A stretch of DNA of 17,024 bases. Source: DATCLS01 sp036563805 (lineage in GTDB: Bacteria > Actinomycetota > Acidimicrobiia > Acidimicrobiales > VFJN01). The position numbers and the translations under genes are program-made. Where the stretch lies: positions 1 through 17,024 of the forward strand of contig DATCLS010000040.1 of NCBI GenBank assembly GCA_036563805.1. Direction: 5' to 3'. Below are positions 8,136-14,475 of this stretch, one piece after another. Under the pieces are notes generated by a model, which was not told where the DNA came from, did not search any database, and was given only the letters and a program-made list of their open reading frames with translations. How positions within the stretch are numbered: position 1 is the stretch's first letter; each line of letters begins with the position of its first letter.

Positions 8136-10102
8136 TAGGCGATCACGTAGTCGTCCGGGTCGAGGTCCCGGGTCATCTCCCAGCAGTGGTCGATCGACCA
8201 GGGCGACAGCGTGTAGACCTTGCCGGCCGGGTTCTTGTAGTGGCTGTGGGTGATCGACGGGTGGGCCCACACGAGCTGGCTGATCTCGGCCTGGTGGCGC
8301 TCGGCGTAGGCGTCGTGCACCTCGGGCCGGACCTCGATCGTCCGGGCGCCGCGGGTCAGCGTGGCCCGGATGGCCTCGAGGGCGTAGCTCACCTGGAACT
8401 CCGAGTGGAAGAACAGGCTGGCGCTGTGGGCCAGGTTGGTCCCCGGGCCGTAGACGCAGAAGAGGTTCGGGAACCGAGGCACGGTCACGCCCAGATAGGC
8501 GGTCGGCTCGTCGCCCCAGTGCTCGCGCAGCGACAGGCCGTCGCGCCCGACCACCTCCATCGAGGCCAGGAACTCGTTGTGGCGGAAGCCGGTGGCGTAG
8601 CAGATGACGTCGGCCTCCCGCAGGACCCCGTCGACGGTGACGACGCCCTCGGGCACGATCCGCTCGATGCCCGTGCGCACCAGCTCGACGTTGGGCCGGC
8701 GCAGCGCCCGCAGCCAGTAGCCGTCGTCCTGCAAGATCCGCTTGCCGAACGCCGGGTAGTCGGGCAGCGACTTCTCGATCAGGTCGGGGCGGCCCGCCAG
8801 CTGCGAGGTGATCCACGCCCTCAGTTGCTCGGCCCGCAGGGCGTTGCCCTCGTTGACGGCCACGGGGCGGTCCGTGCCACCGCCGGCGCCGGCACCACCA
8901 CCGCGGGCCTCCCAGTCCGGGTCGACCCGGTACGGCTCGACGCCGGTGGCGATCCCCGGGTAGGTCATGAGGAACCGGAAGTAGCGGGCGTAGAACGGCA
9001 GGTGCCGCTGCGCCCACCGGTCCCCCGGCGGCACCGGGGTCCGGTACACCGGGTTGGGGAACATCCACTGGGCCGTGCGCTGGTAGATGGCCAGCCGCCC
9101 GACCTCCTCGGCGATGGTCGGGGCGATCTGGAAGCCGCTGGCGCCGGCGCCGACGAGGGCGAACCGGACGCCCCGCAGGTCGAGGTCCTCGGGCCAGCGG
9201 GCCGAGTGGAACCAGGGGCCGGCGAAATCGTCCATCCCCGGGATGTCGGGCAGGTGCGGCAGGTTGAGCGATCCCACGGCGCTGATCACGAACCGGGCCT
9301 CGAGCTCCTCGACCGTCCCGTTCGGCCCGGTGGCCGCCACCCGCCACACGGCGGTGTCCGGGTCCCAGCGCAGCGACGTCACGGTCGTCCCGAACCGGCA
9401 CCGGGGCCGCAGCCCGTACGCGTCGACGACCCGAGCGAAGTAGTCGCGCAGCTCGGGCTGCCGGCAGTAGTACTCGCTCCAGTGGTGGGAGGGCTCGAAC
9501 GAGTAGCAGTACTGGTGGCTGCCGACGTCGACGCGGGCGCCCGGGTAACGGTTCTCCCACCAGGTGCCGCCCGGCCCGGCGTTCTTGTCGAGGATCGTGA
9601 ACGGCAGGCCGGCCTGGGCGAGGCGGATGCCGGCCAGGATGCCCGACTCACCACAGCCGATCACGACCACGGGCGACGCCGCCTTGACGTCGGATGGGAT
9701 CTCGTCCGACCAGGTGATCGCCCGGCTGTCGGCGCCGTCGAACTGCATGTCCTCGAGCAGCATCCCGAGGAGGCGGCCCTCCAGGGGTCGGCAGGCCAGG
9801 AACGACAGGGTCTCGACCAGCAGGTCGCGCCCCAGGGGCACGGGCCGGCAGCCGCCGTCGCGGTAGGCCGCGACGGCCGGGACCGCCCGGCGCCGCACCT
9901 CGGCCTGCACCTCCGGGGGCAGACCGCACTGGTAGTCGCCGGGCGACGCCACCCGGGGAAGCGGCCGGTCCCGGATCCACGACGGATCGCCGGTCATGTG
10001 GACCAGCGAGCACAGCAGCGCCGGCACGCTCACATCCTCGAGGGCGCCGGCGACCGCGGCGTCGCCGTCGGCGAACGGCTCACCCAGGTGCGGGTTCCGC
10101 AT
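8135..10102 (-). CDS. Flavin-containing Baeyer-Villiger-type monooxygenase (HapE-like)
   Basis: The 655-residue FAD- and NADPH-dependent monooxygenase is predicted to insert oxygen next to a ketone or to oxidise a heteroatom. FAD Rossmann motif: VVVIGCGESG (145-154). Flavin-site segment: GPGGTWWENRYPGARVD (176-192). Baeyer-Villiger fingerprint F-x-G-x3-H-x3-W-P: FAGPWFHSARWP (293-304). NADPH Rossmann motif: LVGAGASG (316-323). The extra N-terminal region of about 140 residues before the FAD fold is the layout of 4-hydroxyacetophenone monooxygenase (HapE), so an aryl or cyclic ketone substrate is plausible but not provable. ATG 10102 is directly preceded by an A/T-rich palindrome and no clear Shine-Dalgarno. 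The gene is divergent from nhaA. No esterase or regulator gene is adjacent. Confidence 0.9.
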   Translation of the reverse strand: MRNPHLGEPFADGDAAVAGALEDVSVPALLCSLVHMTGDPSWIRDRPLPRVASPGDYQCGLPPEVQAEVRRRAVPAVAAYRDGGCRPVPLGRDLLVETLSFLACRPLEGRLLGMLLEDMQFDGADSRAITWSDEIPSDVKAASPVVVIGCGESGILAGIRLAQAGLPFTILDKNAGPGGTWWENRYPGARVDVGSHQYCYSFEPSHHWSEYYCRQPELRDYFARVVDAYGLRPRCRFGTTVTSLRWDPDTAVWRVAATGPNGTVEELEARFVISAVGSLNLPHLPDIPGMDDFAGPWFHSARWPEDLDLRGVRFALVGAGASGFQIAPTIAEEVGRLAIYQRTAQWMFPNPVYRTPVPPGDRWAQRHLPFYARYFRFLMTYPGIATGVEPYRVDPDWEARGGGAGAGGGTDRPVAVNEGNALRAEQLRAWITSQLAGRPDLIEKSLPDYPAFGKRILQDDGYWLRALRRPNVELVRTGIERIVPEGVVTVDGVLREADVICYATGFRHNEFLASMEVVGRDGLSLREHWGDEPTAYLGVTVPRFPNLFCVYGPGTNLAHSASLFFHSEFQVSYALEAIRATLTRGARTIEVRPEVHDAYAERHQAEISQLVWAHPSITHSHYKNPAGKVYTLSPWSIDHCWEMTRDLDPDDYVIA

Positions 10103-10116
10103 CTCTTATACAGTAT
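10103..10116 (-). promoter_or_regulatory. A/T-rich palindromic site abutting the monooxygenase start
   Basis: ATACAGTAT (10108-10116) is an odd-centred palindrome in an unusually A/T-rich patch touching the ATG. Read on the minus strand, TACTGT (10115-10110) ends seven bases before the start codon. That spacing would suit a -10 hexamer of a leaderless mRNA; no good -35 is visible. It could equally be a TetR-type operator half. The role is inferred. Confidence 0.35.
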
Positions 10117-10157
10117 GCGACGCTCGTGGCCGGAGCCGGGCCGCCCGCTTGACCTGC

Positions 10158-10200
10158 CCTGACCTGCGCCCGTCTTGTGCACCGGGTTGCACCCGTCAGG
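10158..10200. repeat. Inverted repeats upstream of the nhaA leader
   Basis: CCTGAC (about 10158-10163) and GTCAGG (10195-10200) can pair. Inside them GTGCA (10178-10182 region) pairs with TGCAC (10188-10192). Two GACCTG copies stand just before. This is in the 284-base monooxygenase-nhaA gap and may be an operator or part of a longer leader. I find no convincing promoter pair here. Confidence 0.25.
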
Positions 10201-10262
10201 TGGGCATCAGCTTCGCGGCACGCTAGGTTCATCTGCTCGACACGTTGATGTGACACCGGGTC

Positions 10263-10332
10263 CCTACGGTCCCGGCAAGGGGTGAGCCGGGAAGTCTGGT
10301 CGGCGCTGGTCTCGTGCTGCGCCAGGAGGACC
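10263..10332 (+). promoter_or_regulatory. Structured 5' leader of nhaA (copy B of the shared RNA element)
   Basis: This is the second copy of the element seen before hppA: GCCGGGAAGTCTGGTCGGCG at 10286-10305, GGGG at 10279-10282 three bases ahead of it, and CCTACGGTCC at 10263-10272. Pairings: GCCG (10286-10289) with CGGC (10301-10304); the competing GGCGC (10302-10306) with GCGCC (10319-10323); and the outer stem GGTCC (10268-10272) with GGACC (10328-10332). The outer 3' strand takes in the last two bases of a near-perfect Shine-Dalgarno AGGAGG (10324-10329). Outside the core the stems differ in sequence from copy A but keep their pairing, which supports a selected RNA structure. Ligand and family are unknown. 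Confidence 0.65.
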
Positions 10333-10336
10333 TGTG

Positions 10337-10390
10337 ATGCGAGTGACCTGCCCCGATACCGCCCGTCCGACGGTCCTGATGCCGGCATGA
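10337..10390 (+). CDS. Candidate 17-codon upstream ORF (leader peptide) of nhaA
   Basis: ATG 10337 stands seven bases after the strong AGGAGG (10324-10329) at the end of the structured leader. The frame reads MRVTCPDTARPTVLMPA and stops at TGA 10388-10390, overlapping the nhaA ATG (10387) in an ATGA junction. This geometry is typical of translational coupling: ribosomes loaded at the leader's site would terminate exactly where nhaA begins. nhaA itself has no good Shine-Dalgarno of its own. The peptide has no recognisable domain, and expression is inferred only from the start signal and overlap. Confidence 0.5.
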   Translation: MRVTCPDTARPTVLMPA

Positions 10391-11931
10391 GCGGCGGCGC
10401 GGGCGGCCCCACGAACGCCGACGCAAACGGCGGCGCGGGCGGCGCAAACGGCGACGCGCCGGTGCGCCACACCTGGTCGGAGTCCGACCGGTTCGTGCCC
10501 CGCACGGTCGTGCGGCCGGTGCAGCGGCTGATGGACCACGAGGCCGCCGGCGGCATCGCCATGCTGGTCGCCGCCATCGCGGCCATCGCCTGGGCCAACT
10601 CCCCGTGGTCGGCCAGCTACACCGACCTGTGGGAGACGCACCTCGTGGTCGAGCTGGGCGACGTGCTCCACCTCGACCACCTGTCGCTGCAGGCGTGGAT
10701 CAACGACGCGCTGATGACCGTGTTCTTCCTGCTCGTCGGCTTGGAGATCAAGCGCGAGCTGGTGCACGGCGAGCTGCGCGACGTCCGGGCCGTCGCCCTG
10801 CCCGTCATGGCTGCGCTGGGCGGGATGGCCGTGCCGGCCGCCATCTACGCCGCGTTCAACGCCGGCGGCGCCGGGAGCAAGGGCTGGGGCATCCCCATGG
10901 CCACCGACATCGCCTTCGCCGTCGGCGTCGTGACGCTGCTGGGCCGGCGGGTCCCGCTCGCCGCCAAGATCTTCCTGCTCACGCTCGCCATCGCCGACGA
11001 CGTGGGGGCGATCGTCGTGATCGCCATCTTCTACACCGGCGACCTGTCGTGGGGGTGGCTGGCGACCGCCCTGGTCGCGCTGGTCGTGGTCGCCGCCCTG
11101 CGTCGGGGCGACGTGCAGGCGCTGGCCCCCTACCTGGCGGTCGGGGGCGTGATGTGGTTGGCGCTGCTGGAGTCCGGCGTCCACGCCACGCTCGCCGGCG
11201 TGGCGTTGGGCCTGCTGACGCCGGCGTGGCCGCTGCGGTCGCCGCGCCGCTTCCCCGCCGACGCCCGGGCCCTGATCGACCGGATCGAGCGCGCCACCGA
11301 CGACCGCGTCCTCACCGAGGAGGAGTACGAGACCAACGAGCAGCTCATGGCCGAGGTGGCGCGGCTCTCGGTCTACTCGACGAGCCCGCTGGAGCGCCTC
11401 GAGCGCGCGCTCTCGCCGTGGGTGGCGTTCGTCATCGTGCCGCTGTTCGCCCTGTCGAACGCGGGCGTGGAGCTGTCGGGCGACGCCCTCCGGGGCCTCG
11501 TGACCGACCCGGTCACGCTCGGCGTGGGGCTCGGGCTCGTGGTCGGGAAGACCGTGGGCATCGTCGGGATGGCCGCCCTGGCCGTCAAGCTCGGCATCGG
11601 CCGGCTGCCGGCCGGCACGACGTGGCGGACCATGACCGGCCTGGGCGCCTGCGCCGGCATCGGCTTCACGGTCGCCCTGTTCATCACCAACCTGTCGTTC
11701 GCCGACCCCGAGCTGGCCGGGTCGGCCAAGGTCGGCATCCTCGCCGGCAGCCTGGTGGCGGGGGTGATCGGGTACACGGTGCTGCGCACCGCCATCCCGG
11801 CGGCGGAGCCGGCTCCCGCCGAGCCGTCGGAGGCGCCGGACGGTGCGGCCCCGGCCGACGGGTCGGTCCAGCACGGCGCGGGGGCGACCCGGGTTGCGCC
11901 CCAGCACCCGGCCGGCACGGCGCGGCCGTGA
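10387..11931 (+). CDS. nhaA: Na+/H+ antiporter NhaA
   Basis: The 514-residue inner-membrane antiporter expels Na+ (or Li+) in exchange for protons. Diagnostic NhaA segments: FFLLVGLEIKREL (113-125), MATDIAFAVG (171-180) with Asp174 matching the E. coli Asp133 region, and AIADDVGAIVVIAIFYTGDLS (201-221), where Asp204-Asp205 match the cation-binding Asp163-Asp164 pair. About eleven or twelve hydrophobic segments span residues 55-470. The first 45 residues are a Gly/Asn-rich extension and the last 40 an Ala/Pro-rich tail, both likely cytosolic. ATG 10387 was chosen because earlier in-frame starts would translate the conserved leader RNA. Its start overlaps the stop of a 17-codon ORF. It shares its leader element with hppA, implying common control by a signal related to monovalent cations or membrane energetics. 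Confidence 0.95.
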   Translation: MSGGAGGPTNADANGGAGGANGDAPVRHTWSESDRFVPRTVVRPVQRLMDHEAAGGIAMLVAAIAAIAWANSPWSASYTDLWETHLVVELGDVLHLDHLSLQAWINDALMTVFFLLVGLEIKRELVHGELRDVRAVALPVMAALGGMAVPAAIYAAFNAGGAGSKGWGIPMATDIAFAVGVVTLLGRRVPLAAKIFLLTLAIADDVGAIVVIAIFYTGDLSWGWLATALVALVVVAALRRGDVQALAPYLAVGGVMWLALLESGVHATLAGVALGLLTPAWPLRSPRRFPADARALIDRIERATDDRVLTEEEYETNEQLMAEVARLSVYSTSPLERLERALSPWVAFVIVPLFALSNAGVELSGDALRGLVTDPVTLGVGLGLVVGKTVGIVGMAALAVKLGIGRLPAGTTWRTMTGLGACAGIGFTVALFITNLSFADPELAGSAKVGILAGSLVAGVIGYTVLRTAIPAAEPAPAEPSEAPDGAAPADGSVQHGAGATRVAPQHPAGTARP

Positions 11932-11940
11932 GCTGACCGA

Positions 11941-11969
11941 CCCGCGGCGGCGCGACCGCGTGCCGCGGG
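11941..11969 (+). terminator. Candidate terminator after nhaA
   Basis: CCCGCGGC (11941-11948) and GCCGCGGG (11962-11969) are perfect complements with a 13-nt loop, starting ten bases after the nhaA stop. There is no U-tract. Position and stem strength support a terminator between nhaA and the sigma factor gene. Confidence 0.45.
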
Positions 11970-12035
11970 CCGGGGCGGGCCACCGAGCGCGGCCGTCGGG
12001 ATGACCCCGGGCGCGAATTGGGCAAGGATGGTTTG

Positions 12036-12620
12036 GTGGCTGGAGGCGGTGATCGGACCCGGCGCGACCGGTTCGACGGGCAGTTCCCCGCCGTGCTGGA
12101 CGGGGTGCGGGTCGGCGAGCCCTGGGCCTTCGACCGGGTGTTCCGGACCTTGGCGCCGATGGTCGCGGGCTATCTGCGCGCCCAGGGGGCCGCGGAGCCC
12201 GACGACCTGACGAGCGAGGTCTTCCTCGGCGTCCTGCGCAACGCCGGGCGGTTCGAGGGCGACGAGGCCGCCTTCCGGTCGTGGGTCTTCACGATCGCCC
12301 ACCGGCGGCTGACCGACGAGCGGCGGCGCCGGGGGCGCCATCCGGCCCTCGAACCGCTGGCGCACGCCGCCGAGGCGGCGGCGCCCGACGACGTCGAGGC
12401 GGCCGTCGGCGAGGCGCTGGGCACCGACCGGGTGCGGGCGCTGTGCGCGCAGCTGTCGCCCGACCAGCGCGACGTCGTGCTGATGCGCCTGGTAGGGCGG
12501 CTGACCGTCGACGAGGTGGCGACGGCCCTGGGCCGGACGCCGGGGGCGGTCAAGGCGCTCCAGCGCCGGGCCTTCCGGGCCCTCGACCGGGCCCTCGAGC
12601 GGGAGGGGGTGCGCCCGTGA
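12036..12620 (+). CDS. ECF-type RNA polymerase sigma factor
   Basis: The 194-residue sigma-70 family member has only regions 2 and 4. Region 2 covers about residues 32-100, including DDLTSEVFLGVLRN and FRSWVFTIAHRRLTDERRRR, where the -10 and core-binding helices lie. Region 4 covers about 134-188, with LSPDQRDVVLMRLVGRLTVDEVATALGRTPGAVKALQRRAFRAL forming the -35-binding helix-turn-helix. The start is taken as GTG 12036, which follows AAGGA at seven bases; TTG at 12018 or 12033 would add a few residues. The stop overlaps the next gene by four bases (GTGA), the classic arrangement of a sigma factor with its membrane anti-sigma partner. The signal it answers to and its regulon cannot be read from the window. 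Confidence 0.9.
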   Translation: MAGGGDRTRRDRFDGQFPAVLDGVRVGEPWAFDRVFRTLAPMVAGYLRAQGAAEPDDLTSEVFLGVLRNAGRFEGDEAAFRSWVFTIAHRRLTDERRRRGRHPALEPLAHAAEAAAPDDVEAAVGEALGTDRVRALCAQLSPDQRDVVLMRLVGRLTVDEVATALGRTPGAVKALQRRAFRALDRALEREGVRP

Positions 12621-13642
12621 GCGGCGACACCCCCCGCCCCGACGACGACCCGCTGGCGACCCTGCTGGACGACGCCACGATCGACGCCCTCGTCTCCGGC
12701 GAACCCGTCGACCCCCGCCTCGACCACCTCGCCGCCTTCGCCGACGACGCCCGAGCCGCCGGCGACGGCCCACCACCCCGCCCCTCACCCGCCCTCGCCG
12801 CCCTCCTCTCCCACGGCGCACCGCCGGCCGAGGCGGCCGCCCCCACGCGCCCGCTCGGCGCCCGGCGGGCGGGCCGACGCCGCGTGACGGCTGCGGCGGC
12901 CAGCGTGGCCCGCCTCGGCACGCTGGCCAAGGTTCTCCTCGCCGCCGCCTTGGGCGTGGTCGGCCTGGGGGCCGCCGGGGCGGCGGGGGCGCTGCCCGAG
13001 CCGGCCGACCAGCGGGTCCGCCAGGTGATCGAGGCCACGACGCCCGTCGACTTCCCGGACCCGGCCGACGACCGGCAGGACGAGCCCGACGAGGACCGTC
13101 CGGGCGGTCACGGGGGCCCGGCGCCCGGCGCCACGCCCGGCGGGCCCGGCGCCGGGGGTCCCGGGTCGGACGATCCCGACCGGCCGGGCCGGGGCGACGG
13201 CGCCCCCGGCCGGGGCCCCGACTCGCCGGGCCGCGGCCCGGCCAGCGGCGGGCCAACCGGCGGCGGTCCGGCCGGCGGCGGCCCCGGGTCGGTCGGGCCG
13301 CCCACCTCGACGCCCGCCGCGACGGCGCCCGGAGACCCGAGCCCGGGGGCGCCGGGCGGTGGGGACGGCAACGCTCCGTCCGAGCCGCCGGGCCAGTCCG
13401 GGGGCCAGGGCCAAGGTCAGGGTCAGGGCCGGGGGAACGCCCCGGGCCCGCCGGGCGCGTCCGGGGGCACCGGCGAGGCGCCCGGCCCGCAGAACCAGCC
13501 CTCAGGACAGGGGCAGGGGACAGGGGCAGGGGCAGCGCTAGGCCGCGCTCAGACGTCGGCGGCCGGGGCGGCCGTCATGTCCATCCGCAGCCGGGTGAGC
13601 CGGGTCGAGGCGATGCGCCAGCCGTCGCCGGTCCGGCGGTAG
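12617..13642 (+). CDS. Probable membrane anti-sigma factor with Gly/Pro-rich exported tail
   Basis: A 341-residue protein whose GTG start overlaps the sigma stop. Residues 1-70 are an acidic cytoplasmic segment (DDPLATLLDDATIDALVSGEP... DHLAAFADDAR) reminiscent of RsdA-type sigma-binding regions; there is no zinc-binding HxxxCxxC motif. A basic patch (GARRAGRRRV, 81-90) precedes one membrane helix (about 103-126). LPEPADQRVRQVIEATTPVDFPDP follows, a stretch common in putative actinobacterial anti-sigma proteins. Residues 160-315 are low-complexity Gly/Pro with GQ repeats (GQGQGQGQG). The last 31 codons overlap the convergent SnoaL-like gene. A TAG at 13539 in another frame, directly after a run of CAGGGG repeats, suggests that the end may be altered by an indel. 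Function is inferred mainly from operon position and topology. Confidence 0.7.
   Translation: MSGDTPRPDDDPLATLLDDATIDALVSGEPVDPRLDHLAAFADDARAAGDGPPPRPSPALAALLSHGAPPAEAAAPTRPLGARRAGRRRVTAAAASVARLGTLAKVLLAAALGVVGLGAAGAAGALPEPADQRVRQVIEATTPVDFPDPADDRQDEPDEDRPGGHGGPAPGATPGGPGAGGPGSDDPDRPGRGDGAPGRGPDSPGRGPASGGPTGGGPAGGGPGSVGPPTSTPAATAPGDPSPGAPGGGDGNAPSEPPGQSGGQGQGQGQGRGNAPGPPGASGGTGEAPGPQNQPSGQGQGTGAGAALGRAQTSAAGAAVMSIRSRVSRVEAMRQPSPVRR
13400..13535 (+). repeat. GQ-coding and CAGGGG short-repeat tract in the anti-sigma tail
   Basis: The stretch near 13404-13432 encodes alternating Gly-Gln from GGCCAG/GGTCAG-like hexamers. At 13505-13535 four near-identical units, alternately ACAGGGG and CAGGGG, are followed by CAG. 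Unequal 6- and 7-base units are prone to slippage and would shift the frame. Observed directly; any phase-variation role is inference. Confidence 0.5.
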
Positions 13643-14004
13643 GTCTCGTGGTAGTGGCCGAAGCCGTGGAGCTCGTTGCCGTCGGCGAACCGCAGGCGGT
13701 CCTCCATCGCCCAGATGCCGGTGGCCGTGTCCGGCGACGTGATCTCGATCTCCGGCGTGTGGCAGTGGTGGACGGTGACGACGTCGGTCAGCGTCGGCAC
13801 GAGGAAGGCGAGGAACTCGTCGGCGCCGGTGACGACGCTCCCGCCGGACTCGGTGGTGTCGACCGTGACGTCGTCGGTGAGCAATGCCTGGAACGCCGGC
13901 CAGTCCTTGGTGTCCAGCGTGCGGCAGTAGCGGGCCTTGAGCTGCTTGATCGCCTCGATGTCGCCGATGTCCTCGGCCGGGACCCGTCCGGTGGCACCCG
14001 TCAC
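13549..14004 (-). CDS. SnoaL-like / NTF2-fold protein
   Basis: The 151-residue single-domain cytosolic protein has the SnoaL/NTF2-like cone fold expected of small polyketide-cyclase-like and dehydratase-like enzymes. Supporting segments: IEAIKQLKARYCRTLDTKDWPAF near the N-terminus (the paired helices), LLTDDVTVDT, VTVHHCHTPEIEI, GIWAMEDRLRF and GHYHETYRRTGDGWRIASTRLTRLR at the C-terminus. The His-His-x-His pocket and a Trp-Ala-Met-x-Asp strand are common in SnoaL_4-type members, whose substrates are mostly unknown. The start is GTG 14004, placed after AAGGGGG at a proper distance; the longer open frame upstream is Arg/Pro-rich and looks non-coding. It overlaps the convergent anti-sigma gene by 94 bases. 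Confidence 0.82.
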   Translation of the reverse strand: MTGATGRVPAEDIGDIEAIKQLKARYCRTLDTKDWPAFQALLTDDVTVDTTESGGSVVTGADEFLAFLVPTLTDVVTVHHCHTPEIEITSPDTATGIWAMEDRLRFADGNELHGFGHYHETYRRTGDGWRIASTRLTRLRMDMTAAPAADV

Positions 14005-14268
14005 CCCATCCCCCTTCGCTCGGTCGCCCTCCTTGTTACCGCCCGCCCCCGCCGCCCGCGCTGCACCGTCGCCGTGCTGCGACCGTCGCCGCCGGGTCCG
14101 TGGCCGAGCCGCGTCCGCACGACGTCCGCCACGTGTTCGCTCGTCCGTGGCCACGGGCGCAGTGTTGGCGATGTCGCCCTGTAGAAAAAGGGGATCGGCT
14201 TCGCTGTCGACGTTCCGGCCACCACTCCGCTCGACCCGCGGGAGCGGCGGGACGAGTGGCGGCTCGCG

Positions 14269-14409
14269 GTGTTGATCGTGGCGCTCGTCGTCGCCGGCTT
14301 CTCCGACCCGCCGAAGGACGAGCGGCCGGCCCGGCCGCGCGAGCCGGCGGTGCGGCCGCCGACCGGGGCGCTCGGGCGGCGCCACGTCCGGCCGCCGCGG
14401 AGCTGCTGA
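14269..14409 (+). CDS. Possible small membrane protein or gene remnant
   Basis: A plus-strand frame is open from 14185 (after TAG 14182) to TGA 14407-14409. It has almost all-G/C third positions and protein-like sequence: PLDPRERRDEWRLAVLIVAL, then VVAGFSDPPKDERPARPRE. This reads as a charged N-terminus, a short hydrophobic helix and a Pro/Arg tail. There is no ATG, GTG or TTG before GTG 14269, which would cut off the charged N-terminus. It could therefore start at a non-standard codon after AAAAAGGGG, be a 5'-truncated remnant, or be chance. No family is recognised. Coordinates use the first normal start. Confidence 0.25.
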   Translation: MLIVALVVAGFSDPPKDERPARPREPAVRPPTGALGRRHVRPPRSC

Positions 14410-14440
14410 AACCACCGCCTCGGACACGGCGGCCTTCGCC

Positions 14441-14474
14441 GGCCGGGCCCGGCCAGCCCGACCTGGGCCGGCCC
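14441..14474 (-). terminator. Candidate terminator after asnB
   Basis: GGCCGGGCCCGGCC (14441-14454) is a 14-bp palindrome. It can also pair, with one bulged G, to GGGCCGGCC (14465-14473). The structure sits right after the asnB stop at 14476 on the minus strand. Function is inferred. Confidence 0.4.
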
Positions 14475-14475
14475 C

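Larger units (their letters stand above)
14005..14475. other. 471-base stretch without a confident gene
   Basis: This gap lies between the SnoaL-like gene and asnB, both on the minus strand. It contains an isolated A-tract (AAAAAGGGG at 14185-14193), a possible small plus-strand reading frame described separately, and a strong GC-rich palindrome near the asnB end. Nothing else could be supported. Long frames crossing it on either strand are Arg/Pro-rich and lack domain-like sequence. Confidence 0.5.

Noticed and set aside
7931..10162. A 743-codon plus-strand frame opposite the monooxygenase
   Set aside because: The minus-strand frame has complete FAD, NADPH and Baeyer-Villiger motifs; the plus-strand frame has none.
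14174..14196. T-tract on the minus strand as an intrinsic terminator for asnB
   Set aside because: No convincing stem precedes the T-tract on that strand; the palindrome at 14441 is a better candidate.
14005..14427. Longer N-terminus for the SnoaL-like protein
   Set aside because: The extension is Arg/Pro-rich and unlike the family, and GTG 14004 has a good ribosome-binding site.
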